In this document: piece by piece, positions 1 to 7,663 of the stretch | Layout of the letters: each line of letters begins with the position of its first letter | Position numbering within the stretch: the stretch's first letter is position 1 | NCBI GenBank assembly: GCA_017420825.1 | Contig: JAFQNU010000008.1 | Location: forward strand, 1 to 19,423 | Source: Clostridia bacterium | GTDB lineage: Bacteria > Bacillota > Clostridia > UBA1381 | Reading direction: 5' to 3' | DNA length: 19,423 nt | Position numbers and translations under genes: made by a program | The notes under the pieces: model-generated | The model's input: the letters and a program-made list of their open reading frames with translations, nothing else | Told to the model about the DNA's origin: nothing | Database searches by the model: none

Positions 1-396
1 AAAGAGCTTAACAGAGAGCTTGGAACTTATATCCCCAATAACGGATATCTTGAAAAATGGGCGAGACAGGGAATATTACTGTTAAATGCATCGTTGACGG
101 TCAGAAACGGACAGGCAAATTCACACCGCAATAAAGGTTGGGAAATATTTACAAGCAGAGTAATAGAGCTATTAAATGAGCGTGAGCAACCGGTAATATT
201 CTTGCTTTGGGGAAATAATGCAAAGGAAAAAACTGCACTTATAACCAATCCACATCATTACATATTAACAGCAGCGCACCCAAGTCCGCTGTCAGCATCC
301 AGGGGATTTTTTGGCTGCGGACACTTCAAAAAGGCAAATGAAATTCTCCAATCAATAGGGAAACAGCCAATAGACTGGCAAATTGAAAATGTGTGA
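1..396 (+). CDS. ung: Uracil-DNA glycosylase, C-terminal part (5' end outside window)
   Basis: The frame is open from the first base and ends in TGA at 394-396, giving 131 residues of the C-terminal part of a family 1 uracil-DNA glycosylase, which removes uracil from DNA to start base excision repair. The visible signatures are LLLNASLTVRNGQANSHR near the start, the strand leading to LLWGNNAK, and the HPSPLS motif (about residues 92-97) that carries the catalytic-site histidine and inserts into the minor groove. The end of the protein, with GCGHFKKANEIL, is also typical. The N-terminal water-activating Asp motif lies before the window. The fragment is intact to its normal end. It is separated by 87 bases and a promoter from the next gene, so it probably belongs to a different transcript. 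Confidence 0.95.
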   Translation, partial: KELNRELGTYIPNNGYLEKWARQGILLLNASLTVRNGQANSHRNKGWEIFTSRVIELLNEREQPVIFLLWGNNAKEKTALITNPHHYILTAAHPSPLSASRGFFGCGHFKKANEILQSIGKQPIDWQIENV

Positions 397-428
397 TAAA
401 AAAATGTTGAGAATTGTGCAAAAAAGTC

Positions 429-457
429 TTGATTTGAGGGACGATGCGTGATATAAT
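429..457 (+). promoter_or_regulatory. Candidate promoter of the oxidoreductase operon
   Basis: A TTGATT -35 box (429-434) and a perfect TATAAT -10 box (452-457) are separated by 17 bases, with a TG one base before the -10 (extended -10). It sits 26 bases before the ATG of the ATPase gene and is the only good promoter I see ahead of the 484-4121 operon. Confidence 0.6.
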
Positions 458-483
458 AAAATGATAAAGCAAATGGAAGTGAT

Positions 484-1149
484 ATGATGGACACAAGGCT
501 GAATATTTTTTGCGGACACTACGGAAGCGGTAAAACTGAGGTTGCCCTAAACTATGCAATAAAGCTTGCAAAGCAGGGCAAAAAGGTTACTATAGCAGAC
601 ATGGATATTGTCAATCCATATTTCCGTACTGCAGATGCAGAAAAAATACTCAACGAGTACGGCATAGAATTGATTGCGTCAGAGTTTGCCAATTCAAATC
701 TTGACATGCCGACTGTTCCGCACGAGTTAAAAAAGGTGTTTTGTGATAAGGACAGAACAATTATATTTGATGTTGGCGGTGATGATGATGGTGCATATGT
801 GCTTGGTCAGTACTATTCTTATTTTAAAGATGAAGAATACAGCATGACACTTGTTGTAAGCACAAAGAGACCAATGACACAGACGGTTGAGGATTTATAT
901 GAAATGGCAAGGAATATTGAGTATGCATCAAGGCTTAAATTTACCGATATTGCAAACAACACCAATGTCGGAAGTCTTACTGATGAGGATACACTTATGT
1001 CTGATTATGACGTGATTTCCGGGCTTTCAAAAAAGCTGAATATTCCTGTAACCAGGCAGTGCGGAGTGCCAAAGGCTCTGCAAAAGCTTGGAGAGGAATT
1101 CAATAAATTTCCTATGCAGATATATATAAAAATGCCATGGGAAGGTTAA
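484..1149 (+). CDS. P-loop ATPase (MinD/ParA/CobQ-like) linked to a 2-oxoacid oxidoreductase operon
   Basis: This 221-residue cytosolic protein has an N-terminal Walker A motif GHYGSGKT (residues 11-18) followed by ADMDIVNPYFRTADAE, the switch-like segment of the SIMIBI/MinD class of nucleotide-binding proteins. A later strand ending in FDVGGDDDGA looks like the Walker B region. There are no membrane segments and no Cys cluster. Two ATGs stand next to each other at 484 and 487 and a GGAAGTG ribosome site precedes them; I chose the first. It is the first gene of the operon, 25 bases before the ferredoxin subunit start. Its role is not established. A maturation, cluster-delivery or regulatory ATPase for the oxidoreductase is an inference from position only. 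Confidence 0.8.
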   Translation: MMDTRLNIFCGHYGSGKTEVALNYAIKLAKQGKKVTIADMDIVNPYFRTADAEKILNEYGIELIASEFANSNLDMPTVPHELKKVFCDKDRTIIFDVGGDDDGAYVLGQYYSYFKDEEYSMTLVVSTKRPMTQTVEDLYEMARNIEYASRLKFTDIANNTNVGSLTDEDTLMSDYDVISGLSKKLNIPVTRQCGVPKALQKLGEEFNKFPMQIYIKMPWEG

Positions 1150-1174
1150 ATAAGTTATGAAAGGAAGAAATGGT

Positions 1175-1387
1175 ATGAATAAGGTAACATTTCGTGAAGA
1201 CAGATGTAAAGGCTGTGAGTTATGTGTTAATGCTTGCCCTAAGCAGATAATTCAGATTGCTAAGGACAGACTCAACGCAAAAGGCTTCAGACCGGCAGAG
1301 GTTACAGATGCAGAAAAATGTATTGGTTGTGCATTTTGTGCTACTGTTTGTCCTGATGTTGTTATAACTGTTGAAAAAAATGTTTAA
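1175..1387 (+). CDS. korD: 2-oxoacid:ferredoxin oxidoreductase, delta (ferredoxin-like) subunit
   Basis: This is a 70-residue protein with two [4Fe-4S] ferredoxin motifs: Cys11-x2-Cys14-x2-Cys17-x3-Cys21-Pro and Cys49-x2-Cys52-x2-Cys55-x3-Cys59-Pro. It would pass electrons between the TPP-containing core and soluble ferredoxin. An in-frame ATG exists at 1157, but that ATG and the AAGGAAG after it (1161-1167) look like the ribosome site for the ATG at 1175, seven bases further on, and the residues before 1175 do not look like family sequence. It lies directly ahead of the alpha, beta and gamma genes, the usual order in four-subunit KOR/VOR-type enzymes of anaerobes. The substrate (2-oxoglutarate or branched 2-oxoacids) cannot be fixed from this subunit. 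Confidence 0.92.
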   Translation: MNKVTFREDRCKGCELCVNACPKQIIQIAKDRLNAKGFRPAEVTDAEKCIGCAFCATVCPDVVITVEKNV

Positions 1388-1446
1388 TTGAGGAATAACT
1401 CAAAAACAATCGTGCCGTTATTGTGGCGGCGGAATGGAGGAATAAA

Positions 1447-2511
1447 ATGAGTGAAAAGGTTTTAATGAAAGGAAATGAGGCTATCGGTGAAGCTGCTATC
1501 CGTTCAGGCTGCAGACATTTCTTCGGATATCCGATAACCCCGCAGACAGAGCTTTCTGCATATATGGCAAAGAAGATGCCGAAAATCGGTGGTGTATTTT
1601 TACAGGCTGAGAGTGAGGTTGCAGCTATAAATATGGTTTATGGTGCAGCAGGCGCAGGCGCAAGAGTTATGACAAGTTCATCAAGCCCCGGTATAAGCTT
1701 GAAGGCAGAAGGTATTTCATACATAGCAGGCGCAGATTTACCATGTGTAATTGTTGATATAGTAAGAGGAGGCCCCGGACTTGGCGGTATTCAGCCTGCT
1801 CAGTCAGACTATTTCCAGGCAACAAAGGGCGGCGGTCATGGAGACTATCATTTAATAGTATTTGCTCCTAATTCAGTTCAGGAAATAGTTTCCCTGACAG
1901 CTGACGCATTTAATAAGGCTGATGAATACAGAGTGCCTGTTATGATTTTGGGTGACGGTACTCTTGGTCAGATGATGGAGCCTGTTGATTTTGATTCAGT
2001 GCCTGAGGCTATAAATACAGATAAGGATTGGGCAACTGTCGGAACAGGTTTAAAAAGAGAGCACAACATTATAAATTCTCTTTATCTTTCACCTGAAGAG
2101 CTTGAAAAAACAATTATTGAGCGTCAGAACAGATATAACATTATTATGGAAAATGAACAGCGTTATGAGGCTCATGATATAGAAGATGCAGATATAATTG
2201 TAACAGCTTACGGAACAACAAGCCGTGTTGTTGAGTCTGCAGTTAAAACGGTAAGAGCAGAAGGTTTAAAGGTTGGTGTTATAAGACCTATAACTCTCTG
2301 GCCTTTCCCGACAAAAATATTTAAAGAGGCTGCAAAAACTGCAAAGGCATTCCTTTCTGTTGAAATGAGTATGGGACAAATGGTTGAGGATGTTAAGCTT
2401 GCAGTTGAAGGTCAGGCTCCTGTACACTTCTTCGGTAGAACAGGCGGCGTTATTCCTACTCCGCAAGAGGTTGCAGACGAAATCAGAAAAATTGCAGGAG
2501 GTTTAAAATAA
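1447..2511 (+). CDS. korA: 2-oxoacid:ferredoxin oxidoreductase, alpha subunit
   Basis: The 354-residue product matches the alpha subunit of ferredoxin-dependent 2-oxoacid oxidoreductases, which decarboxylate a 2-oxoacid with CoA to an acyl-CoA and reduce ferredoxin. It opens with KGNEAIGEAAIRSGC and the FGYPITPQTE segment (residues 26-35) typical of the pyrimidine-binding domain. The middle holds the conserved SSSSPGISLKAEG stretch and a GGPGLGG turn. The C-terminal third, with VTAYGTTSRVVESAV and GVIRPITLWPFP, is the transketolase C-terminal-like domain. The ATG at 1447 follows a clear GGAGG ribosome site (1436-1440), which is better than the GTG at 1423. Its stop TAA overlaps the next ATG by one base, so translation is probably coupled. 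I favour 2-oxoglutarate (KorA) or branched-chain (VorB) specificity, but cannot separate them. Confidence 0.92.
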   Translation: MSEKVLMKGNEAIGEAAIRSGCRHFFGYPITPQTELSAYMAKKMPKIGGVFLQAESEVAAINMVYGAAGAGARVMTSSSSPGISLKAEGISYIAGADLPCVIVDIVRGGPGLGGIQPAQSDYFQATKGGGHGDYHLIVFAPNSVQEIVSLTADAFNKADEYRVPVMILGDGTLGQMMEPVDFDSVPEAINTDKDWATVGTGLKREHNIINSLYLSPEELEKTIIERQNRYNIIMENEQRYEAHDIEDADIIVTAYGTTSRVVESAVKTVRAEGLKVGVIRPITLWPFPTKIFKEAAKTAKAFLSVEMSMGQMVEDVKLAVEGQAPVHFFGRTGGVIPTPQEVADEIRKIAGGLK

Positions 2512-3254
2512 TGGCTATTGTATTTGAAAAACCACACGCATTAACAGACACACCCTTCCACTATTGCCCTGGTTGTACCCATGGTATTTGTCACAGACTT
2601 GTTGCCGAGGTACTTGATGAGTTAGGTGTTGAGGGTAATGCTATCGGAGTTGCACCGGTTGGCTGTGCTGTTATGGCATATAATTATTTTAACTGTGATA
2701 TGCAGGAGGCGGCTCATGGCAGAGCACCTGCAGTTGCAACAGGTATTAAGAGAGTTCATCCTGACAAGGTAGTATTTACCTATCAGGGAGACGGTGACCT
2801 TGCGGCTATCGGTACAGCAGAGACTGTACATTCAGCAGCAAGAGGTGAGAACATTACAGTTATTTTTATAAATAACACAATCTATGGAATGACAGGCGGT
2901 CAGATGGCGCCCACAAGCTTACCAGGTCAGGTAACACAGACAAGTCCCTACGGACGTGATATCAAAACACAGGGTAATCCTATAAGAGTAAGTGAAATGC
3001 TTGCTACTCTTGATGGCCCGAGCTATATTGCAAGAGTAAGTCTTGATACTGTTCCGAACATCAAAAAGGCAAAAGCTGCAATTAAAAAGGCATTCCAGAA
3101 CCAGATTGAGGGCAAGGGCTTCTCTTTGGTAGAGGTTTTGTCAACCTGCCCTACAAACTGGGGTATGTCACCTGTTGAGGCTATTAAGAGATTGCAGGAT
3201 GATATGATTCCTTATTACCCATTGGGTGTATATAAGGACATAGATGAAAAGTAA
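2511..3254 (+). CDS. korB: 2-oxoacid:ferredoxin oxidoreductase, beta (TPP-binding) subunit
   Basis: The 247-residue product is the thiamine diphosphate subunit. The TPP motif begins with GDGD (residues 93-96) and continues to NNTIYGMTGGQ (121-131). An early HYCPGCTHG segment (residues 17-25) is typical of KOR/VOR beta subunits. There is no extra ferredoxin domain in this chain, in keeping with the separate delta subunit at 1175. The start is the ATG at 2511, eight bases after AGGAGG (2497-2502) inside the end of the alpha gene. With the alpha subunit it would form the catalytic heterodimer. The length is normal for the family and I see no damage. Confidence 0.93.
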   Translation: MAIVFEKPHALTDTPFHYCPGCTHGICHRLVAEVLDELGVEGNAIGVAPVGCAVMAYNYFNCDMQEAAHGRAPAVATGIKRVHPDKVVFTYQGDGDLAAIGTAETVHSAARGENITVIFINNTIYGMTGGQMAPTSLPGQVTQTSPYGRDIKTQGNPIRVSEMLATLDGPSYIARVSLDTVPNIKKAKAAIKKAFQNQIEGKGFSLVEVLSTCPTNWGMSPVEAIKRLQDDMIPYYPLGVYKDIDEK

Positions 3255-3267
3255 GGGGGAGAGAATT

Positions 3268-3798
3268 ATGACTGATAATATTATTATAGCAGGCTTCGGC
3301 GGTCAGGGTATCCTCTTTGCCGGAAAAATATTAGCATATACTGCATTAGTTAAGGGAAAACAACTTTCATGGCTTCCTTCATACGGTCCTGAAATGAGAG
3401 GCGGTACGGCAAATTGTCACGTTATTATATCAGATGAGCCGGTTGCATCACCTATTATTACAGAGCCTAACATTCTCATCAGTATGAATAAGCCGTCACT
3501 TGAAAAGTTTGAAAACACAGTTGTTTCAGGCGGTACAATCATATATGACAAGTCCTTGATTGACAGAGAAGTTGAAAGAGACGATGTTAAGGTTGCGGCA
3601 GTAGAGGCAACAGGTATTGCAACAGCAGAAGCAAAGGCAAATATGGCTAACATGATTATGCTTGGTGCATTGATTAAAGCAACAAATGTATTTACATTAG
3701 ATGAAATCAGAGCAGGAGTTGAAAAGGCAGTACCTCCAACCAAAAAAGATTTAGTAGATTATAACATGAAATTGATTGAAAGAGGATATAATCTATAA
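3268..3798 (+). CDS. korC: 2-oxoacid:ferredoxin oxidoreductase, gamma subunit
   Basis: The 176-residue product opens with MTDNIIIAGFGGQG, the FGGQG loop typical of the gamma domain that binds the CoA end of the active site. It continues with LPSYGPEMRGGTANCHVIIS, a hallmark of this subunit. An ATG at 3244 overlaps the beta gene, but the GGGGGAG at 3255-3261 places the ATG at 3268 at the right distance and gives the family-like N-terminus, so I use that. With delta, alpha and beta it completes a four-subunit enzyme, all on one strand with gaps of no more than about 60 bases. Confidence 0.93.
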   Translation: MTDNIIIAGFGGQGILFAGKILAYTALVKGKQLSWLPSYGPEMRGGTANCHVIISDEPVASPIITEPNILISMNKPSLEKFENTVVSGGTIIYDKSLIDREVERDDVKVAAVEATGIATAEAKANMANMIMLGALIKATNVFTLDEIRAGVEKAVPPTKKDLVDYNMKLIERGYNL

Positions 3799-3824
3799 TA
3801 AACAATGAAAGGAACGTGGTTTTG

Positions 3825-4121
3825 ATGGCAGCTGTAAAAAAAACCAAAATGCTGACCTATAAGGGAAAGCCTGTGTTCAGAAAGGGCAACAAGATTTATT
3901 ACGGAAATCTCGAGGATAACCTGATTTTGGAGCTTGAAGTTCTGGAGACAAAAAAAGTGGGCGATTTAGACGTTTCAACAAAGGTAAAGTTCAGTATTCA
4001 GGATAACACAGTATCGGAGGTAGGTACAGGTGTTAATTACAGAACGGGCGAGAGAGATAATCTTTATAAAGCATTTGATATAGGAGCATGGTGGTTACAG
4101 GATGCACTAAGCTCTATGTAA
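3825..4121 (+). CDS. Small conserved-looking protein of unknown function
   Basis: This is a 98-residue protein that I do not recognise. It starts with a basic stretch (MAAVKKTKMLTYKGKPVFRK), followed by a run of alternating hydrophobic and charged residues typical of a small beta-rich fold, and ends with an aromatic patch (AFDIGAWWLQDAL). There is no signal peptide, membrane segment or Cys motif. Upstream in-frame GTG (3816) and TTG (3822) are possible starts. I chose the ATG at 3825, which lies 11 bases after AAAGGA. It follows the gamma subunit by 26 bases and precedes the operon terminator, so it is probably transcribed with the oxidoreductase. A role as an accessory factor is only a guess from position. 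Confidence 0.7.
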   Translation: MAAVKKTKMLTYKGKPVFRKGNKIYYGNLEDNLILELEVLETKKVGDLDVSTKVKFSIQDNTVSEVGTGVNYRTGERDNLYKAFDIGAWWLQDALSSM

Positions 4122-4130
4122 GAGTTAAAG

Positions 4131-4158
4131 GGCAGAGACGCATTGGTCTCTGCCTTTT
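4131..4158. terminator. Shared terminator between converging operons
   Basis: GGCAGAGAC (4131-4139) pairs with GTCTCTGCC (4146-4154) over a six-base loop, and A/T runs on both sides can extend the stem. TTTT follows on the plus strand and CTTTAA on the minus, so it can serve both the oxidoreductase operon and the opposing transporter gene. The stop codon of the transporter (4157-4159) lies in the foot of the stem. Confidence 0.85.
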
Positions 4159-5092
4159 AAATTTGACAAGCATTATTTTTTGAAGCTTTCATGTCCGGTA
4201 TCTGCACTAAAAGGATTGCCGCAAACATCAGAATACATCCACTTATTTCTCTTACTGATAATGTTCCGCCTGTTAACTGCCAGCCTAATCCAACAAGAAT
4301 GACAGTTGATAATGTTGAGAATACCGACTCAAGGCTCATAAGAATTGAAGCGGAGGTGGGGTCGGTATATTTCTGACCTATTATCTGCAGGGTGTATGCA
4401 ACACTGCATGAAAGAACTCCCGAATAGAAAAGAGACACCCAGCAGTTCAAAATGGGTTTTAGTTCGGGTTGCGGAGAGTCAAAGAACATCCATACAACGT
4501 TTATCATTCCGCACACGAAAAATTGCAGGCAGGAAAGCTTTACTCCATCAACCTTGGGTGAAAAATAGTCGATTGCAAGAATGTGAAAGGAGAATATTAC
4601 CGCACAAAACATTGTCATAACATCACCCTTGTTAATTGTGAGGTCAGAGTCAAGGCACAAAAGATACATTCCCACAAGTGCGACAATAACGGCACTCCAG
4701 ACAATGGGTGATGGTTTTTTGCCGGTAAATAAGTGTATAATAGGAATAATAACCATATATAAGGCCGTTATAAATCCGGATTTTCCCGGACTTGTGTACA
4801 CCATTCCGGCAGTTTGCAGAGTGCTTGCAAGGCACAGGCAAATACCGCAGACAATACCGCCAATTATAAGAGTTTTATTTATCGGAGCAGACTCAATATT
4901 ATTTCTTTTTTTTGATATATCCATAAATAATATAACAGGTAAAAGTGCTATTGAGCCGATAAGACTTCGTATTCCGTTAAATGCTGTCGGGGAAATTGTT
5001 TCAACACCGACACTTTGTGCTATAAATGATGTACCCCATATAAAAGAGGTAAGTAAAAGTAAAAGATTTCCCTTGATTTTTTGGTTTTTCAA
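4157..5092 (-). CDS. EamA/DMT-superfamily transporter
   Basis: This 311-residue inner-membrane protein has about ten predicted hydrophobic segments in two repeats. Each repeat begins in the way seen in drug/metabolite transporters (EamA): the first with LLLLLTSFIWGTSFIAQSVG near the N-terminus, the second with a segment beginning DVMTMFCAVIFSFHIL near the middle. The substrate cannot be read from sequence; metabolite or amino-acid export is common in the family. A GTG start at 5101 is possible, but its G is part of the AAGGAG ribosome site (5101-5106). The TTG at 5092 sits eight bases downstream of that site and is the better choice. The gene stands alone with its own promoter and faces the preceding operon. 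Confidence 0.88.
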   Translation of the reverse strand: MKNQKIKGNLLLLLTSFIWGTSFIAQSVGVETISPTAFNGIRSLIGSIALLPVILFMDISKKRNNIESAPINKTLIIGGIVCGICLCLASTLQTAGMVYTSPGKSGFITALYMVIIPIIHLFTGKKPSPIVWSAVIVALVGMYLLCLDSDLTINKGDVMTMFCAVIFSFHILAIDYFSPKVDGVKLSCLQFFVCGMINVVWMFFDSPQPELKPILNCWVSLFYSGVLSCSVAYTLQIIGQKYTDPTSASILMSLESVFSTLSTVILVGLGWQLTGGTLSVREISGCILMFAAILLVQIPDMKASKNNACQI

Positions 5093-5135
5093 TATTAACA
5101 CTCCTTATGGGAATTATAATTTATATGTCTAAATA

Positions 5136-5164
5136 ATTTTACATTATTTATGAGAAAAAGTCAA
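5136..5164 (-). promoter_or_regulatory. Promoter of the EamA transporter
   Basis: Read on the minus strand, TTGACT (plus 5159-5164) and TAAAAT (plus 5136-5141) are separated by exactly 17 bases, about 30 bases ahead of the ribosome site. Each hexamer has five of six consensus bases. Confidence 0.7.
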
Positions 5165-5173
5165 TCCATAAAA

Positions 5174-5202
5174 TTAATAAATTGGGGTAATATAGATATA
5201 AT
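5174..5202 (+). promoter_or_regulatory. Candidate promoter of the YitT-family gene
   Basis: TTAATA (5174-5179) and a perfect TATAAT (5197-5202) are 17 bases apart, 26 bases ahead of the ATG. The -35 match is only four of six in an AT-rich region, so this is less certain than its divergent partner. Confidence 0.45.
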
Positions 5203-5228
5203 GAAAGATGCTTTGAAAGGGATATATT

Positions 5229-6080
5229 ATGGAAAAGAAAAATGTGTTAATAAATATCTTGGTTGAGATTTTAGGGAGCTTTATGCTTGCAATTGGGATT
5301 TTTTGCTTTGCAGAAAAGGTGAATGTAGCACCCGGAGGTGTTTCGGGAATTGCAATTATGCTAAAATATCTCTTTGAGTTGCCTGTGGGAATAACATCTC
5401 TTGTTATTAATATTCCGCTTTTAATTCTTGCTTATAAATTTATAAGCCCCGGTTTTACTTATCGTTCGTTGAGAACTCTTATTATTCTTACAGTTGTAAT
5501 AGATTATATTGTAACACCATTTTTCCCTCAGTTTGCAGGGGACAGAATGTTGGGGGCAATATTTGGCGGTGTTTTTATGGGGAGCGGTCTTGGAATTATC
5601 TTTTTTATGGGCTCATCAACTGCGGGAACGGATATTCTGTCTTATCTTGTAGGAAGAAGATTCCCTCAAATTCCGATTGGAAAGGCTATTATGCTGATAG
5701 ACACGCTGATACTTGCCTCGTCAATACTTGTATTTAAAAATGTTGAGTCAGCAATGTTCGGTGTAATTGCATTGTTTTTCCAGACAGTCATAATAGACAA
5801 AATAGTGTATAGTACGGAGGGGGGAAGAAATATACTGATAATTTCCGACAAGACAGAGGAAATTGCAAAGAAAATAATAACACAAAAGAGACGTGGAGCA
5901 ACCTTTTTAAATGCAGAGGGGGCATATTCGGGAAAACCCACAAAAGTTTTGATGTGTGCTGTGCGTGGGTGGGAATACCACGAAATAAAAAAAATTATAA
6001 GAGAAACCGACCAGAAAGCCTTTGTTATTGCGGCTCAGGCGGAGAACGTAATGGGAGAGGGATTTTCGAATATGGAGTAA
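5229..6080 (+). CDS. YitT-family membrane protein (DUF161 + DUF2179)
   Basis: The 283-residue product has an N-terminal block of five or so membrane segments (about residues 5-180) with the family-typical FCFAEKVNVAPGGVSGIAIM and a glycine-rich FGGVFMGSGLGIIF segment. It is followed by a soluble C-terminal domain (about 195-283) with GRNILIISDKTEEIAKKI and RGATFLNAEGAYSG, which is DUF2179. This is the usual architecture of Bacillus YitT and its paralogues, whose biochemical function is not established. The ATG follows AAGGG at a suitable distance. It is a single-gene unit between two divergent and convergent neighbours. Confidence 0.9.
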   Translation: MEKKNVLINILVEILGSFMLAIGIFCFAEKVNVAPGGVSGIAIMLKYLFELPVGITSLVINIPLLILAYKFISPGFTYRSLRTLIILTVVIDYIVTPFFPQFAGDRMLGAIFGGVFMGSGLGIIFFMGSSTAGTDILSYLVGRRFPQIPIGKAIMLIDTLILASSILVFKNVESAMFGVIALFFQTVIIDKIVYSTEGGRNILIISDKTEEIAKKIITQKRRGATFLNAEGAYSGKPTKVLMCAVRGWEYHEIKKIIRETDQKAFVIAAQAENVMGEGFSNME

Positions 6081-6108
6081 AAAAACTGAGTGCCAATGCG
6101 ACACTCAG
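6079..6108 (-). terminator. Intrinsic terminator of the carboxypeptidase gene
   Basis: On the minus strand CTGAGTG and CACTCAG (plus 6102-6108 and 6086-6092) form a seven-base stem with a nine-base loop, followed by seven T (plus 6079-6085). It starts seven bases after the carboxypeptidase stop. It has no T run in the plus direction, so it does not serve the YitT gene well. Confidence 0.85.
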
Positions 6109-6114
6109 CATATA

Positions 6115-7512
6115 TTAACGTCGTCTGCGTCTTTGATATTCACGTTCTCTGGGTTGATAAATATCGGGATTGAAGTGATTTAGTTGACTTCTGCGCTGTT
6201 TTCTCTTTTTTGCACGTCTTATTTTACTTGAAACTATAAGCCATACAAAAATCAGTACAAGAATTATAAACACAGGGTTTGTTATAGTTTTTATAAACAA
6301 ATGAATGACAGCAACTATATAATCCTTCTCAACGTCGTTTGTTGCAATAAGGTTTGCTGTGCCGATGACCTCGCCCTGATATGAACATTCAATAGTACCG
6401 AGTACATCACCCTTTGAGATAGGAGCGGCAATTTTTTCGTTCAGAACAGTATTTTTTACCACATCATTAATATTAATATCAGACGGAAGCAAACCGCTTA
6501 TTGGTGTTTCAACGGTAAGAACAACACGAACATTATCCTTTGCTTCATACACTGCCGAATCGGACAAAATGTCACCGGTTGCGGCAACGGTTATGTATTT
6601 AAAGTTGTCAAAGCCGTATTGGAGAAGTCTTTTACTGTCAACAAAGGAGTATGCACCATTTGCAACCATTGTTGTATTTTTGCAGTTCATAACAACCGAA
6701 ATCAATTCAGTGTCTCCGTCAACAGCGGCTGAAACAAGGCAAGAGCCTGCCTCATCTGTAAATCCTGTTTTTACTCCGATTGCTTTATCATAAAAATACT
6801 GATACTGACGTCTTCTGCTGACAAGGTGATTTGTGTTTGAAAGGTAACGCTCTTCATTGTATTTGTTTGTAGGTCCCATTATATGCATATCGGTTTTTAC
6901 AATTTCTCTGAATTTTTCGTTTTGCATAGCATATTTTGTCACCTTTGCCAAATCTGCTGCTGTGGTGTAATGGTTATCGTCATGAAAACCGTGAGGGTTT
7001 ACAAAATTGGAGTTTTGCATGCCAAGCTCTGCAGCTTTTGCGTTCATCATCTGTGCAAACGCATCTAAACTGCCCGCAATACGAACAGCAAGCACATTTG
7101 CGGCATCGTTTGCCGAATACACGAGTGTTCCGTAAAGCAGTTGTTCAACAGTCAACTCCTCACCGATTAAAATTCCCATGTGAGAGTGCTTGTTTGTTAT
7201 TGGAGATATAGCTTCAGTCTGTGCTGTAACAACCTCGTCAAGAGCAAGGTTTTCCAGTGCAATAATTGATGTAAGAATTTTAGTTGTACTTGCAGGGTAC
7301 ATTCTCTCATTTTCATTTTTTGCAAATAATACCTTGTCCGATTTCATGTCAATGAGCAGTGCCGCCTTTGCATGAGGTGCAGGTGTTCCGTCATCAACAA
7401 ATTCTGCTTCGGTTTGTGCGGCTGTTTCCTCAGGGGTTGCAAGAGATATCTGTGTAACACTAACAGATAATATAAATACCAATAATGTACTGATTATATA
7501 TTTTTTAAACAT
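6115..7512 (-). CDS. dacF: D-alanyl-D-alanine carboxypeptidase (penicillin-binding protein, DacF type)
   Basis: The 465-residue product is a low-molecular-weight PBP that trims the last D-Ala from peptidoglycan side chains. It has an N-terminal signal sequence (about residues 4-25), the SxxK motif STTK (Ser75, Lys78), the SxN motif SAN (133-135) and KTG (248-250), all complete. A PBP5-like C-terminal domain follows (about 310-400). Unusually for the textbook amphipathic anchor, the end is a true hydrophobic segment (about 412-435) followed by a strongly basic Arg/Lys-rich tail. The ATG is preceded by GAGGAG. DacA and DacF cannot be told apart with certainty by eye; the symbol is the less secure part. 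Confidence 0.9.
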   Translation of the reverse strand: MFKKYIISTLLVFILSVSVTQISLATPEETAAQTEAEFVDDGTPAPHAKAALLIDMKSDKVLFAKNENERMYPASTTKILTSIIALENLALDEVVTAQTEAISPITNKHSHMGILIGEELTVEQLLYGTLVYSANDAANVLAVRIAGSLDAFAQMMNAKAAELGMQNSNFVNPHGFHDDNHYTTAADLAKVTKYAMQNEKFREIVKTDMHIMGPTNKYNEERYLSNTNHLVSRRRQYQYFYDKAIGVKTGFTDEAGSCLVSAAVDGDTELISVVMNCKNTTMVANGAYSFVDSKRLLQYGFDNFKYITVAATGDILSDSAVYEAKDNVRVVLTVETPISGLLPSDININDVVKNTVLNEKIAAPISKGDVLGTIECSYQGEVIGTANLIATNDVEKDYIVAVIHLFIKTITNPVFIILVLIFVWLIVSSKIRRAKKRKQRRSQLNHFNPDIYQPREREYQRRRRR

Positions 7513-7544
7513 GACTTACTCCTCTGAATTTATTATATATTTAC

Positions 7545-7573
7545 ATTATACAAAAAAATTTGACATTTTGCAA
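7545..7573 (-). promoter_or_regulatory. Candidate promoter of the carboxypeptidase gene
   Basis: Read on the minus strand, TTGCAA (plus 7568-7573) and a perfect TATAAT (plus 7545-7550) are 17 bases apart, about 33 bases ahead of the start codon. This fits vegetative rather than forespore-specific expression. Confidence 0.55.
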
Positions 7574-7592
7574 GAAATTTTGCAAAAAAGTG

Positions 7593-7621
7593 TAGAAATA
7601 TGTAATTAAATTTGTTATAAT
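7593..7621 (+). promoter_or_regulatory. Candidate promoter of the ComEA-like gene and two-component operon
   Basis: TAGAAA (7593-7598) and a perfect TATAAT (7616-7621) are 17 bases apart, 42 bases ahead of the ATG at 7664. The -35 match is four of six. Confidence 0.5.
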
Positions 7622-7663
7622 ACAATTGTGAGACTTTGTGCAAATGGTAAGGAGTAGGGTAAA

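Noticed and set aside
4191..5132. Several plus-strand open frames of 61-167 codons
   Set aside because: They lie antisense to the EamA transporter, have no ribosome sites or family sequence, and the minus frame has clear membrane-helix composition.
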